Under the pieces are notes generated by a model. That model searched no databases. It was given only the letters and a program-made list of their open reading frames with translations, and was not told where the DNA came from. The translations under genes and the position numbers were made by a program. A stretch of 64,000 nucleotides of DNA from Gelidibacter sediminis (GTDB lineage: Bacteria; Bacteroidota; Bacteroidia; Flavobacteriales; Flavobacteriaceae): positions 744,001 to 808,000 of the forward strand of contig NZ_SOBW01000007.1 of NCBI RefSeq assembly GCF_004364975.1, given 5' to 3'. How positions within the stretch are numbered: the stretch's first letter is position 1; every line of letters starts with the position of its first letter. Shown here piece after piece: positions 25,842 through 35,968 of this stretch.

Positions 25842-26444
25842 TTAAATTTTATCATGAACGTGAGCATCCTTACCATCATTCCAAAGTGTTAATATATCAG
25901 TAGCTACTTGAGCGCCACTACCACAAGCAATGGCATACTGACTTCTCCATCCCGCCAACGTACCAGCCACATACAATCCTGGTGCCACAAGATGATCCTG
26001 ATTTTTAAGCCATATTCTGTCTTTATCAGGCGCCGCTTTTGGATGTGCTTCTATGTAAGACTGCAAACCATCAATAGTAATGAAATTTGTATAACCCACC
26101 GCTATAACTACAAGATCGGCTGTATAGACTGACTTGTTGGTGGCTACCGTATACGCTCCTGTGGATTTGACAATCGACTTCACTTTCTCGTTTTCTATTT
26201 GATCTACATGCGGATACAAAGTTGCCAATTGTGCTTTGCCTTGCCTCAAAATGTCAGCCCCTAAAGAGCCCACGGGCACACCTAGTGCATTATTGAATAC
26301 TGCATTTTGCAAATGTGATGTTCTCTGATGTGCAATAAGTGCAATGCGCTTATCTGCAGCAAAAGGTTTTGATTTAGCAGAGCCTAATATTAAGGCACAA
26401 GACATGCCTGCTGCCCCAGCGCCTATGATTAGCACATCATACAT
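25842..26444 (-). CDS. short NAD(P)/FAD-dependent oxidoreductase-like protein
   Basis: A 200-residue flavoprotein-like protein. It begins MYDVLIIGAGAAGMSCAL, a classical FAD-binding Rossmann start, and ends with LYVAGTLAGWRSQYAIACGSG, the second FAD motif of thioredoxin-reductase-like enzymes. The CxxC redox centre and the separate NADPH-binding domain are absent, so it is about two thirds of a normal thioredoxin reductase. The ATG at 26444 is chosen over an in-frame ATG at 26471 because the Rossmann strand follows directly. It overlaps the preceding small gene by eight bases. The reaction is unknown. Confidence 0.82.
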   Translation of the reverse strand: MYDVLIIGAGAAGMSCALILGSAKSKPFAADKRIALIAHQRTSHLQNAVFNNALGVPVGSLGADILRQGKAQLATLYPHVDQIENEKVKSIVKSTGAYTVATNKSVYTADLVVIAVGYTNFITIDGLQSYIEAHPKAAPDKDRIWLKNQDHLVAPGLYVAGTLAGWRSQYAIACGSGAQVATDILTLWNDGKDAHVHDKI

Positions 26445-26646
26445 CACGCTGTTGTTTCGAGAGTTTTTCAATGCGTTTAGACACTCTAAGAATCTGTAAT
26501 AGGATGATAGCGCAAAGTGCTGTTAAAATAGTAATTACGGCTACAGCGCTTTCCCCTTGAAAAAGTTGATCAAAATTAAGTTTGGTCACATTATAGCCAA
26601 TAAGACCTATTGCTATAATGGATAAGATGATGGTTGCTATTTTCAT
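26437..26646 (-). CDS. small membrane protein, 69 aa
   Basis: A 69-residue protein with two hydrophobic helices (residues ~3-20 and ~34-52) and a basic C-terminal tail (RVSKRIEKLSKQQRD). I do not recognise a family. Its stop overlaps the next gene, and it starts 11 bases after the marC stop, so marC, this gene and the flavoprotein probably form one transcript. The overlap arrangement supports it being a real gene. Confidence 0.72.
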   Translation of the reverse strand: MKIATIILSIIAIGLIGYNVTKLNFDQLFQGESAVAVITILTALCAIILLQILRVSKRIEKLSKQQRDV

Positions 26647-26657
26647 AATTTTAAATA

Positions 26658-27245
26658 TTATACAAGTTCAAACAAGGTTTTAATGTTGGCAGCAAATAAT
26701 TTTACCGCAATGGCAAGCAGTATAACTCCAAATATTTTTCGGATAATATTAATACCACTCGGACCAAGAAATCGTTCAATTTTTGACGATGTTTTTAATA
26801 CGATAAAGATAACCACAACATTCATTAAAACTGCAACAATAATGTTTTCTACTGCATACTCAGCTCTTAATGACAATAAGGTGGTTAAACTTCCGGGTCC
26901 CGCAATTAATGGAAAAGCTAACGGAAAAACTGTTGCTGTCATGCTACTGCTTTCGTCATTTTTATACAAGGTGATCCCCAAAGTCATCTCTATTGCTATA
27001 AAAAAGAGGATAAACGCACCCGCAACCGCAAAAGAATTGATATCAATTCCAATTAATGACAATATATTTTGACCTATAAATAGGAATATGATTAATATAA
27101 TTCCGGCAATAATAGAAGCTTTACCACTCTCAATATGCCCAAATTTCTTCCGTAAATCAATCACAATTGGAATGTTACCGATAATATCGATTACGGCGAA
27201 AAGAATCATAAATGCTGTAAAAATTTCCTTAAAATCAAGTTGCAT
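26658..27245 (-). CDS. MarC family integral membrane protein
   Basis: A 195-residue protein with six hydrophobic helices, matching the MarC/UPF0056 family. Visible family motifs are FMILFAVIDIIGNIPI at the N-terminus and FPLAFPLIAGPGSLTTLL in the middle. The family was once linked to multiple antibiotic resistance, but its transport function is not established. First gene of a three-gene minus-strand cluster. A possible -7 element TACTTTTG lies about 30 bases upstream. Confidence 0.9.
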   Translation of the reverse strand: MQLDFKEIFTAFMILFAVIDIIGNIPIVIDLRKKFGHIESGKASIIAGIILIIFLFIGQNILSLIGIDINSFAVAGAFILFFIAIEMTLGITLYKNDESSSMTATVFPLAFPLIAGPGSLTTLLSLRAEYAVENIIVAVLMNVVVIFIVLKTSSKIERFLGPSGINIIRKIFGVILLAIAVKLFAANIKTLFELV

Positions 27246-27378
27246 ACTCCTAGGCTTTTAATTTTTTGCAAAAGTAGACGTTTAATATCGATTTATAATA
27301 CTAAATAACTCTAAATTTTAGTTACTTTTGTCACCCAATTTTTGACCAAAAAACACCTCATATTTAAGCCAATACATT

Positions 27379-27945
27379 ATGTTTCAGTTAGGAAAAACTA
27401 TTGTTTCAGAAGACATCATTGACAAGGATTTTGTATGCAATCTGTCCGCATGTAAAGGCGCTTGTTGTATTGATGGCGATGCTGGCGCACCTGTTGAATT
27501 AGCCGAAACCAAAATTCTTCAAGACATCTATCCAAAAGTTAAACCGTTTATGCGTCAGGCAGGTATTGATGCTGTTGAAGCTCAAGGCACGTTTATAACT
27601 ACTGAAGATGGCGAGTTTGAAACCCCGCTAATTAATGGTGCCGATTGTGCCTACGTGATGTTCGATAATAAAGGTACCGCACTTTGCGCTATTGAGGAAG
27701 CGCACAACCAGGGTGAAATTGATTGGAAAAAACCTGTGTCCTGCCATTTATACCCTGTTAGAGTTAAAGATTATTCTGAATTTTCTGCTGTTAACTATCA
27801 TAAATGGGAAATTTGCGATGACGCCTGTACTCTAGGCAAAGAACTCCAAGTACCCGTCTACAAATTTGTAAAGCAAGCCCTCATTAGAAAGTTTGGGGAA
27901 GATTGGTATATGGAATTAGAGAAAATTGCCGACGGCCGCAAATAA
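27379..27945 (+). CDS. DUF3109 family protein
   Basis: A 188-residue cytoplasmic protein of the DUF3109 family, common in Bacteroidota. It contains conserved cysteines in CNLSACKGACC near residues 20-30, C in ADCAYVMF, ALCAIEE, VSCHLYPVRV and EICDDAC. The number and spacing of cysteines suggest metal or iron-sulfur binding, resembling YkgJ-type zinc or iron chelatase-like proteins. Function is unknown. A candidate -7 box TACTTTTG lies at 27323-27330, within the 133 bases shared with the divergent marC gene. Confidence 0.85.
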   Translation: MFQLGKTIVSEDIIDKDFVCNLSACKGACCIDGDAGAPVELAETKILQDIYPKVKPFMRQAGIDAVEAQGTFITTEDGEFETPLINGADCAYVMFDNKGTALCAIEEAHNQGEIDWKKPVSCHLYPVRVKDYSEFSAVNYHKWEICDDACTLGKELQVPVYKFVKQALIRKFGEDWYMELEKIADGRK

Positions 27946-28101
27946 AATCCGCATTTTTACAAGTCCAAAATTTATATAAGATATTTTGATGTTCTGTTAT
28001 GAATGGGTGATTTTAAAGATGCACAGAAATACTATTTAGTTGAAAGATTGGGAGTTCTTAACAATTAGCTTTATTTTAGATACCCACTAAAATTATATTG
28101 T

Positions 28102-28722
28102 ATGAAGTTTTTACTTGGTCTTTTACTAACAGTGATGGCCTATACTATAAGTAATGCCAAGCCTATTACGGCAACCGTTGTTTTTGAAAACCTCACCGAA
28201 GAAACCACCATAAACGGTATATTTTACATTAAGCAAACCAATCAGCAATTTGATGTCACCACTTTGGAGAGTTTTCAAATAAACCTTCCCAATAAGGGCA
28301 GTTATGAATTTCAATTCCATTCTGAAATTGTGTCTGCATATACTTATTACCCTTCTAAGATCACTGAGAAAAAAGACACCATCACCATCAGATTAGAGAA
28401 GAAATCACAAGCAAGAATCACTCCAGTTTCTGTACAAACCAAAGGTATTGCGGAGCTTTCTAACGAAGAATTAAAACAACACATTGCTGCCGGCACCGTC
28501 AATTTTATAGTTCATGGCTTAGTAGCAATACCTCCTGACACTTATCAGGCCTTCAAAAAGGAATATGGAATCGGATTTATAAGTGAGAATTGTGCATTAA
28601 ATCCGCAGACTTATAAAACTACTCAAGCCAACAATAAAGTGCTGGCAGCCTATTTAACCTCTGAATTTGGTGAGGTTTGGAAAAGTAAACTCCCTGCGCA
28701 ACCCTTTGGCATTCGACGGTAA
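28102..28722 (+). CDS. hypothetical secreted protein, 206 aa
   Basis: It has a signal peptide (residues 1-19, MKFLLGLLLTVMAYTISNA). The first half of the mature protein is beta-rich (ATVVFENLTEETTINGIFYI). The C-terminal ~50 residues form a compact conserved-looking block with GIGFISENC, LNPQTYKT and a final PAQPFGIRR. I have no family name for it. A single cysteine is present in that block. It lies alone between DUF3109 and the convergent histidine kinase gene. Confidence 0.75.
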   Translation: MKFLLGLLLTVMAYTISNAKPITATVVFENLTEETTINGIFYIKQTNQQFDVTTLESFQINLPNKGSYEFQFHSEIVSAYTYYPSKITEKKDTITIRLEKKSQARITPVSVQTKGIAELSNEELKQHIAAGTVNFIVHGLVAIPPDTYQAFKKEYGIGFISENCALNPQTYKTTQANNKVLAAYLTSEFGEVWKSKLPAQPFGIRR

Positions 28723-28756
28723 TTAAACAAGAACATCCGCCATTTAATAACTTAAA

Positions 28757-30748
28757 TTAAGCACTCTTTAAATTTGTTGCACGTATAGGTATGTTCACTA
28801 TAACCCGTGTGCCTATAGGTATATTATGGTCATCAAATAAATCTTGAATTTCTAATTTATAACCCATTGTAAAACGTTTGGAAAAATTGGTTAAGCGCGC
28901 CTTGGTGATTGCCAATCCTACTGATTTTCTTTTAATCACCCTGCTGTGATTGATGAGGGCCGATGCTTTTCTCCCAATTCCATTGTCAGTAATAGAAATG
29001 GTTACAAAATCCTGATTTTCCTTAAACACTTTTAGCGCTATCTGTTTATCATCCTTTTTGGACGAAAGCCCATGCCAAAGTGCATTTTCGAGAAATGGCT
29101 GTAAGATAAGCGAAGGCACACGAATATTTGATGTATTGATATCCTCAGCAACATCTATTGTAAAACGAATCTCATTGGAGAAACGAATATTTTCAATATT
29201 CATATACAGCTTCATGGTATCCAACTCATCTTCTAGAGGGATCTCTTTTTCTGTAGATGCTATTAAGATTTTTCTAATAAACTTGGAAAATTTATTTAGA
29301 TAGTACACTGCATTTTCCTTCTCATTATTAATGATATAAAGCTTTATGGAATTTAGAGAATTGAAAATAAAGTGGGGATTCATCTGACTTCTTAACATAT
29401 CTTGCTCCAAAGTCAGAATCTGCTTCTCGTGTCGCAATTGCCTGTTTCTATTAATCACAACCATGGTACCGGCAGTTATTGCCAATGCCAATATTGCCAG
29501 CCAAAATATGGTTTGATTGCGCTGCATTTTAGACTTAACCAACTCATTTTCATTAGCCAGCTGACGAATTTGATCGTTTTTAGCTTGATTTTCATATTGT
29601 ATGATAATATCACTCACATATTGCATATTGCGCTCGGTAAAAACTGTCTTTTCTAGCGCTATGGCCTCCTCAAAATGGTACATCGCCAGTTTAAAATTGC
29701 GCTGTTTTTTATAGAGATCAGCAAGATGTTTGTGCGCATCAACAGTTGACATTTTTAAGCCATAAGTTTCTGAAATCTCCAATCCTTTTTTAAGATTTTG
29801 CTCGGCCTCTCTATCCAAATGCAGTTCATTTTGCACCCAACCTAAATTTATATAGGCAAAGGCAATGTAAAATTGATCTTCTAGCTGAATTGCCTTCTGT
29901 AAGGCATCTTCAATAATACTCTTGGCATCCTTATAACGCCCTTGCTTAATGTACACCTGACCAATACTGTTATAGCATATGACACGGCCTACCTCAGAAT
30001 CTATCTGCTCATTATAATCTAAAGACCGTTCATAATTTATTAACGCAAGATCGAGAAGCCCTTTAGCTTCATCAGCATACCCTAAATTGTGATAGTTTAT
30101 AGCAAGCCCAAGTTTATTGCCAAGTTGCTTTTCAATACGTAGGGATTTTTCAAATTGTGCTATGGCCAAATCATATTGTTTTAGGGTCAGATAAACATTT
30201 CCCATGCTATTTTGAGACACTGCAATACTAGCTTTCAATGCTGGTGTTTTGACTTTTACGGCATTGGCAATATCCAGTGCTTTTTTATGATAATCTAAGG
30301 CCGCCTTTATAATATCTTTACGGCGGTAAACCACACCAATCATATTAAGACTAATAACCTTCAACTGAACATTTTGCGCTCTCTTAGCCAGCTTTTCAGC
30401 ATTTAAGTGCATTTCCAACGCAGCATCATACAAGGAGATATTTCGGTACAGTTCGCCCAACTTATTACTGGCATAACTTTCCACCTCCAAAGCATTGGCC
30501 GTTTCAGATTTGACAATCAATTCCTTTAAAGCCAAACTGTCATTTTTAAACTTTGAAAATACGGAGTCAATAATTTCATATTGTTTAGGCCAAGTTCCTT
30601 GCAAATTTTTAAGGGTTTGATCAACATCTAATCCTGCTTCGTCTTGAGCCATTAAAGTAGCGCCCATACAAAAAAAGAATAACCCCATTACCCAGGTTAA
30701 AACAGGAGACCTAAAAAATGTGTTATGTAATGCTGCTTTAAAGTTCAT
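28757..30748 (-). CDS. TPR-containing LytS-type sensor histidine kinase
   Basis: A 663-residue sensor. A signal or anchor segment is near residues 14-34. Residues ~50-400 are about seven tetratricopeptide repeats, expected in the periplasm. One transmembrane helix (IFWLAILALAITAGTMVVI) is near 425. A coiled linker and the His_kinase domain follow, with MNPHFIFNSLNSIK carrying the phosphorylated histidine, then a HATPase domain (ITDNGIGRK). This organisation is common in Bacteroidota LytS/YehU-like kinases. The response regulator gene ends three bases upstream, and the two form an operon. Confidence 0.92.
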   Translation of the reverse strand: MNFKAALHNTFFRSPVLTWVMGLFFFCMGATLMAQDEAGLDVDQTLKNLQGTWPKQYEIIDSVFSKFKNDSLALKELIVKSETANALEVESYASNKLGELYRNISLYDAALEMHLNAEKLAKRAQNVQLKVISLNMIGVVYRRKDIIKAALDYHKKALDIANAVKVKTPALKASIAVSQNSMGNVYLTLKQYDLAIAQFEKSLRIEKQLGNKLGLAINYHNLGYADEAKGLLDLALINYERSLDYNEQIDSEVGRVICYNSIGQVYIKQGRYKDAKSIIEDALQKAIQLEDQFYIAFAYINLGWVQNELHLDREAEQNLKKGLEISETYGLKMSTVDAHKHLADLYKKQRNFKLAMYHFEEAIALEKTVFTERNMQYVSDIIIQYENQAKNDQIRQLANENELVKSKMQRNQTIFWLAILALAITAGTMVVINRNRQLRHEKQILTLEQDMLRSQMNPHFIFNSLNSIKLYIINNEKENAVYYLNKFSKFIRKILIASTEKEIPLEDELDTMKLYMNIENIRFSNEIRFTIDVAEDINTSNIRVPSLILQPFLENALWHGLSSKKDDKQIALKVFKENQDFVTISITDNGIGRKASALINHSRVIKRKSVGLAITKARLTNFSKRFTMGYKLEIQDLFDDHNIPIGTRVIVNIPIRATNLKSA

Positions 30749-30750
30749 CT

Positions 30751-31485
30751 CTACAACTTCTCCAAAAAGTCTGATTTTCGTTGACGAGCTACAGGAATTC
30801 TATGATTGGATTCCATAACGACATAGCCATCACTCTTTATAAATTCCTTGATTTTCTTTAAGTTGATAATATATGAATTATGTATCCTGAAGAAATGTTC
30901 TTGGGGCAAAATGGCATTCATTTCCTTAAGTTTTTTAGTGATGACAATTTTTTGTGAATTCTTCATAATGATGGTACAATAATTTCCATCTGATTCAACA
31001 AACATTATTTCTTCTGCATCTAAAAAAATTAATTTGCCGTCGGTATTGATGGTGATTTTTTTATGATCAAATTTTGAATTAAAATCAAGAAGAACATCTT
31101 CTATTTTGCTCGAATTCACCAATTTAAAATTGTGCTTCTTTATTTTCTTAATAGTATGTTCTAAATCGTCAGAATCTATTGGTTTTAATAAATAATCTAT
31201 AGCTTCATTCTTCAAGGCTTTTAAAGCATATTCATTGTAGGCTGTTGTGATGACCACTGCAAAATCTCTGTTTGTAAGCTTCCCTAAAAACTGAAACCCA
31301 TCCATGGTAGGCATTTGGATATCCAAGAACAGACAGTCAAAGGCACTTTGGTCTATATAATCTATGGCCTCTTCCGGATTTGTGAACGATCTGATAACTT
31401 CAATATCATCACTAAAATTTGAAAGTTCCCATGACAGACTTTGGATAGCCTTTGGTTCGTCATCAACTATTATAGCTTTTACCAT
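30751..31485 (-). CDS. LytTR-type response regulator
   Basis: A 244-residue two-component regulator. The receiver domain (residues 1-~120) has the acidic pair D8-D9, phosphoacceptor D55 (CLFLDIQMP) and lysine in YLLKPID. Residues ~145-240 are a LytTR DNA-binding domain (FVESDGNYCTIIM, FFRIHNSYIINLKKI). It is cotranscribed with the TPR sensor kinase. A pair of 12-bp direct repeats with 21-bp periodicity, the usual geometry of LytTR sites, lies about 130 bases upstream. Confidence 0.94.
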   Translation of the reverse strand: MVKAIIVDDEPKAIQSLSWELSNFSDDIEVIRSFTNPEEAIDYIDQSAFDCLFLDIQMPTMDGFQFLGKLTNRDFAVVITTAYNEYALKALKNEAIDYLLKPIDSDDLEHTIKKIKKHNFKLVNSSKIEDVLLDFNSKFDHKKITINTDGKLIFLDAEEIMFVESDGNYCTIIMKNSQKIVITKKLKEMNAILPQEHFFRIHNSYIINLKKIKEFIKSDGYVVMESNHRIPVARQRKSDFLEKL

Positions 31486-31618
31486 AATTTAAATATAATA
31501 CTATTACAATTGCCAATTAAATAAATATGTATGATTAGCATCATTTGATGTATAACGCGCAGTGCACCTTAGTATTTTACTATTATTGTGAATTACTATA
31601 AATAGAACTTTCAAAAAC

Positions 31619-31651
31619 ACCAACTATACATTTTTTTATACCAACCGTACA
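31619..31651 (-). promoter_or_regulatory. candidate LytTR-regulator binding site (two direct repeats)
   Basis: ACCAACTATACA at 31619-31630 and ACCAACCGTACA at 31640-31651 repeat with a 21-base period. On the minus strand they read ATAGTTGGT and ACGGTTGGT. Each matches eight of nine positions of the LytTR half-site [TA][AC][CA]GTTN[AG][TG]. The site lies 134 bases upstream of the response regulator start. Confidence 0.55.
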
Positions 31652-31763
31652 AGCAGTCATTCCTATCTGCCAAAAAATTATGATCTTCGATTAGGGATTT
31701 ATTTAACCTAAATATAAAAGGTGATCGTGGGGATTCACTTTAGATTAAATGCTATTAATCAAA

Positions 31764-31796
31764 AGAAGTCAGAGTTTTCTCTGGCTTTTTTATTTT
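31764..31796 (+). terminator. orphan terminator-like hairpin
   Basis: AGTCAGAG-TTTT-CTCTGGCT followed by a T run. No plus-strand gene lies within 1 kb upstream, since the neighbours there are on the minus strand. It may end a short unannotated RNA. Confidence 0.6.
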
Positions 31797-32174
31797 AAAC
31801 CGCTATTACCAGCACAACAGTTTAGGTAATTTTTTATGAATTTTTGGGGTAATGTGAAACCGTAAATACCAGTTCCTATTTTAGTAGTTAATAAACCAGT
31901 GTACCATACTCCAAAACATCAAAATTCTACGTCTTCCAACCCCTTGTACCCATTGGACTTACACTTAATCAACACTCACAACCTGCTGAAAATCAACATA
32001 ACATATTTTCAATATAATTGTAGCCGAAATCAAAACAATGTGTGGTATGTTAAAAACTTGTTGACAATGTTTATAAATATACCTTTCATTTTCAATCCCA
32101 ATTTTGAATCTTTGATAGTTCCAAACCACACCAAAAATTACGTCTAATTTTAAATTCTTAAAACACACTAGATA

Positions 32175-33155
32175 ATGTCTGAAGCTATTGAACCAATTCT
32201 CCAAGAAAATAAAGATCGATTTGTGATATTTCCAATTCAACACCATGATATTTGGGATTGGTATAAAAAATCTGAAGCTAGCTTTTGGACCGCTGAAGAA
32301 ATTGACCTTCATCAAGATCTTACAGATTGGAACAATAAATTAAATGACGACGAGCGTTATTTTATCAAACACATCTTGGCATTTTTTGCGGCAAGCGATG
32401 GGATTGTTAATGAAAATTTAGCTGAAAACTTCGTTAATGAAGTGCAGTATAGTGAAGCCAAGTTTTTCTACGGTTTCCAAATTATGATGGAGAACATTCA
32501 TAGTGAAACCTATTCGTTGTTGATTGACACTTATGTTAAGGACGAAAAAGAAAAAGGACAATTATTTAATGCAATTGATAATTTTCCTGCCATAAAGAAA
32601 AAAGCAGACTGGGCCTTAAAATGGATTGAATCTCCAAGTTTTGCTGAACGTTTGATCGCGTTTGCAGCGGTAGAAGGCATTTTCTTCTCAGGTGCGTTCT
32701 GTTCTATCTTCTGGTTAAAAAAACGGGGGCTCATGCCAGGACTGACTTTTTCCAACGAATTGATTTCTCGTGATGAAGGCGTACACTGTGACTTTGCAGT
32801 GCACTTACACAACCATCATCTGGTTAATAAAGTTTCTAAAGAACGTATAAGAGAAATTCTTGTGGAAGCTTTAGATATTGAACGTGAATTTATCACAGAA
32901 TCACTTCCAGCGAGTTTAATTGGAATGAATTCTAATTTGATGACGCAATACCTTGAATTTGTTACGGACAGATTGTTATCTGAGTTAGATTGCGATAAAG
33001 TCTACAACACCACAAATCCGTTTGATTTTATGGATATGATATCCCTTCAAGGGAAAACAAATTTCTTTGAAAAACGCGTGTCTGAATATCAAAAAGCTGG
33101 TGTTATGAATAAAGAAGAGGAGAAAGATAAATTCAACTTTGACGCTGATTTTTAA
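32175..33155 (+). CDS. nrdB: class Ia ribonucleotide reductase small subunit
   Basis: A 326-residue ferritin-like R2 subunit that generates the tyrosyl radical for ribonucleotide reduction. Metal ligands are recognisable as D44, E75-region residues, E106 and H109 (ENIHSETY), the glutamate in [10 protein letters not shown] and the pair in [12 protein letters not shown]113 is at the radical-tyrosine position, four residues after H109. The large subunit gene follows after 176 bases. Confidence 0.96.
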   Translation: MSEAIEPILQENKDRFVIFPIQHHDIWDWYKKSEASFWTAEEIDLHQDLTDWNNKLNDDERYFIKHILAFFAASDGIVNENLAENFVNEVQYSEAKFFYGFQIMMENIHSETYSLLIDTYVKDEKEKGQLFNAIDNFPAIKKKADWALKWIESPSFAERLIAFAAVEGIFFSGAFCSIFWLKKRGLMPGLTFSNELISRDEGVHCDFAVHLHNHHLVNKVSKERIREILVEALDIEREFITESLPASLIGMNSNLMTQYLEFVTDRLLSELDCDKVYNTTNPFDFMDMISLQGKTNFFEKRVSEYQKAGVMNKEEEKDKFNFDADF

Positions 33156-33331
33156 TCCTAAAAACCCTTGCATTTAAATACAATGCTAGATCTCTGAAAC
33201 TTTTCAGGACAAACACCATTTGTATTTAAAACCAAGGCCATTGAAGATCGATTAAAACTCGTTCTCAAAATATAACCAACTAATAATAACTTTCAGTGTA
33301 GGTGCCACTGATAATTAAATCGTGTAATTGT

Positions 33332-35809
33332 ATGTATGTAGTAAAAAGAGATGGCAGAAAAGAACCAATGATGTTCGATAAAATAACTGCTAGAGTACGA
33401 AAATTATGTTATGGACTTAATGAACTTGTTGATCCTGTAAAAGTAGCTATGCGGGTCATTGAAGGTCTTTATGATGGTGTTACCACCAGCGAATTGGACA
33501 ATCTTGCTGCTGAAGTAGCCGCAACCATGACCACTGCACACCCTGATTATGCACGTTTGGCTGCACGTATTTCTGTCTCCAATCTTCATAAAAACACCAA
33601 AAAGACCTTTAGCGAGGTTATGCACGATTTATACGTATACGTTAATCCAAGAACCAATAAAAAAGCGCCGTTATTAGCCGATGATGTCTATGATGTTATC
33701 ATGGCAAACAGAGAAAAATTAGATTCTACTATTATATATAACCGCGATTTTGGTTATGATTATTTCGGTTTTAAAACTTTAGAACGTTCGTACCTACTAA
33801 AATTAAACGGTAAAATTGCTGAACGTCCTCAACACATGCTAATGCGTGTTGCAGTAGGCATTCATGGCAATGATATTGACTCGGCTATTGAGACTTACGA
33901 GCTCATGTCTAAAAAATATTTTACTCACGCCACCCCAACTCTTTTCAATTCGGGCACACCAAAACCACAAATGTCATCTTGCTTCCTTCTAACCATGAAG
34001 GACGATAGTATTGATGGTATTTACGACACCTTAAAACAAACTGCAAAAATTTCGCAATCTGCCGGTGGCATTGGGTTGTCTATTCATAATGTGAGAGCCA
34101 CAGGCAGTTATATTGCAGGTACCAACGGTACAAGTAATGGTATTGTTCCAATGCTTCAAGTGTTTAATGACACGGCGCGATATGTTGATCAAGGGGGTGG
34201 AAAGCGTAAAGGTAGTTTCGCTATTTACATGGAAACATGGCATGCTGATATTTTCGAGTTTTTAGACTTAAAAAAGAATCACGGAAAAGAAGAAATGCGT
34301 GCTAGAGACTTATTTTATGCCATGTGGATTTCTGATTTATTCATGAAACGCGTGCAAGAAGACGGCCCATGGACCTTAATGTGTCCTAATGAATGTCCAG
34401 GATTATGTGATGTACATAGCGAAGAATTTGAAGCACTTTACACCAAATACGAGTCAGAAGGAAAAGGTCGAAAAACGGTTAAAGCACGTGAGCTTTGGGA
34501 GAAAATTTTAGAATCGCAAATTGAAACAGGCACACCGTACATGCTGTATAAAGATGCGGCCAATAGAAAATCCAATCAGAAAAACCTAGGTACAATTCGC
34601 TCTTCAAACTTATGTACGGAAATCATGGAATACACCTCTCCAGATGAAATTGCCGTATGCAATTTGGCCTCCATTGCCTTACCAATGTTTGTGAAAAATG
34701 GCGCTTTTGACCATAAAGAATTGTTTAGAATTACCAAACGCGTTACCAAAAACTTGAATAAGGTCATTGACCGCAATTACTATCCAGTTAAAGAAGCGGA
34801 AAATTCCAATCTACGCCACCGTCCTGTTGGATTAGGTGTGCAAGGGTTGGCAGATACATTCATTATGTTACGCCTACCGTTTACTAGTGATGAAGCTAAA
34901 AAACTGAACCAAGATATTTTTGAAACCTTGTACTATGCTGCAGTTACAGCAAGTATGGAATTGGCGCAAGTGGAAGGTCCATATTCTACTTACAAAGGAT
35001 CTCCAATAAGCAATGGCGAGTTTCAACACAACCTTTGGGGCATCAATGACAACGAATTGAGTGGCAACTGGGATTGGGAAAAACTCCGCACTGAAGTTAA
35101 AAAGCACGGTGTCCGCAACTCCTTATTAGTGGCACCAATGCCAACCGCAAGTACCTCTCAAATTTTAGGCAATAACGAATGTTTTGAACCATATACCTCT
35201 AACATCTACACACGTCGTGTGCTTTCTGGGGAGTTCATCATCGTCAACAAACATTTATTGGAAGATTTAGTAGAACTAGGTCTTTGGAACGAAGGATTGA
35301 AACAGGAAATCATGAGAGCCAACGGCTCCATACAACATATTGATAACATCCCTGACAATATTAAAGAACTCTACAAAACCGTCTGGGAAATGAGCATGAA
35401 AGATATTATCGACATGTCACGCCATAGAGGTTATTTTATTGACCAATCACAATCCCTAAACTTATTTATGGAAGGTGCAACGATGGCAAAACTAACGTCT
35501 ATGCATTTTTATGCTTGGAAAAGCGGCTTAAAAACAGGAATGTATTACTTAAGAACGAAGAGCGCTGTAGATGCCATTAAGTTTACATTAGACAATGCCA
35601 AAAAACAAGAACCAGCAGAAGCACTGGCAGATGTTATTGAAGTTGACGACAGTTTTATTGCACAACAAAAACAACAGGCCGCAAAGGCTGCTGTAAAATT
35701 TGCGCAAGAAACTACGGAAATAGAACCAATGAGCCCAGAAGAAATGAAAGCTTTAATTGCACAAGCCAAAGAAGCTGAAGGTGATGACTGCTTAATGTGC
35801 GGTTCATAA
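33332..35809 (+). CDS. nrdA: ribonucleoside-diphosphate reductase large subunit
   Basis: A protein of 825 residues from the ATG at 33332. A GTG at 33302 would add ten residues of no typical character, so the ATG is preferred. The N-terminus [17 protein letters not shown] begins an ATP-cone allosteric domain. The catalytic barrel has the redox cysteine in MSSCFLL, the radical-site cysteine in SNLCTEIM and a second redox cysteine in [12 protein letters not shown]. The C-terminus ends CLMCGS, the swinging CxxC that is re-reduced by thioredoxin. It reduces all four NDPs with NrdB. A strong terminator follows. Confidence 0.96.
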   Translation: MYVVKRDGRKEPMMFDKITARVRKLCYGLNELVDPVKVAMRVIEGLYDGVTTSELDNLAAEVAATMTTAHPDYARLAARISVSNLHKNTKKTFSEVMHDLYVYVNPRTNKKAPLLADDVYDVIMANREKLDSTIIYNRDFGYDYFGFKTLERSYLLKLNGKIAERPQHMLMRVAVGIHGNDIDSAIETYELMSKKYFTHATPTLFNSGTPKPQMSSCFLLTMKDDSIDGIYDTLKQTAKISQSAGGIGLSIHNVRATGSYIAGTNGTSNGIVPMLQVFNDTARYVDQGGGKRKGSFAIYMETWHADIFEFLDLKKNHGKEEMRARDLFYAMWISDLFMKRVQEDGPWTLMCPNECPGLCDVHSEEFEALYTKYESEGKGRKTVKARELWEKILESQIETGTPYMLYKDAANRKSNQKNLGTIRSSNLCTEIMEYTSPDEIAVCNLASIALPMFVKNGAFDHKELFRITKRVTKNLNKVIDRNYYPVKEAENSNLRHRPVGLGVQGLADTFIMLRLPFTSDEAKKLNQDIFETLYYAAVTASMELAQVEGPYSTYKGSPISNGEFQHNLWGINDNELSGNWDWEKLRTEVKKHGVRNSLLVAPMPTASTSQILGNNECFEPYTSNIYTRRVLSGEFIIVNKHLLEDLVELGLWNEGLKQEIMRANGSIQHIDNIPDNIKELYKTVWEMSMKDIIDMSRHRGYFIDQSQSLNLFMEGATMAKLTSMHFYAWKSGLKTGMYYLRTKSAVDAIKFTLDNAKKQEPAEALADVIEVDDSFIAQQKQQAAKAAVKFAQETTEIEPMSPEEMKALIAQAKEAEGDDCLMCGS

Positions 35810-35833
35810 ATATTTAAGTTTAAGTGTTACTAA

Positions 35834-35870
35834 TAGCATCTCTTTCTGCAATTGAAAGGGATGCTTTTTT
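35834..35870 (+). terminator. terminator of nrdBA
   Basis: AGCATCTCTTTC, a short loop, GAAAGGGATGCT and a T run give a long stem with one G-U pair. Confidence 0.87.
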
Positions 35871-35919
35871 CATTTGATGGCTTTGCTACATATATAGCGT
35901 AATTGTTAAGCCTTTTTTA

Positions 35920-35949
35920 TTTGATACTCATAGAACTTCATTAAATTTG
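35920..35949 (+). promoter_or_regulatory. promoter of aspS
   Basis: TTTG at 35920-35923, an 18-base spacer and TAAATTTG at 35942-35949 fit the Bacteroidota promoter. This leaves a leader of about 15 bases before the aspS ATG. Confidence 0.65.
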
Positions 35950-35968
35950 CACTTCAATTTTTCATACT

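Larger units (their letters stand above)
31486..32174. other. 689-base intergenic region between response regulator and nrdB
   Basis: It contains the LytTR-like repeats (31619-31651) and the orphan terminator (31764-31796). An AT-rich nrdB upstream region follows with TTGTTGACAATG near 32058. Two open frames (31899-32147 plus; 31965-32315 minus) lack start context and protein-like composition. They are not called. Confidence 0.5.

Noticed and set aside
26683-27072. 129-codon frame antisense to marC
   Set aside because: Complement of a well-supported membrane protein gene. Hydrophobicity arises from the opposite strand's codons.
31899-32315. Open frames of 82 and 116 codons on opposite strands upstream of and into nrdB
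   Set aside because: No start context and residue composition typical of AT-rich non-coding DNA. The longer one overlaps the nrdB start.
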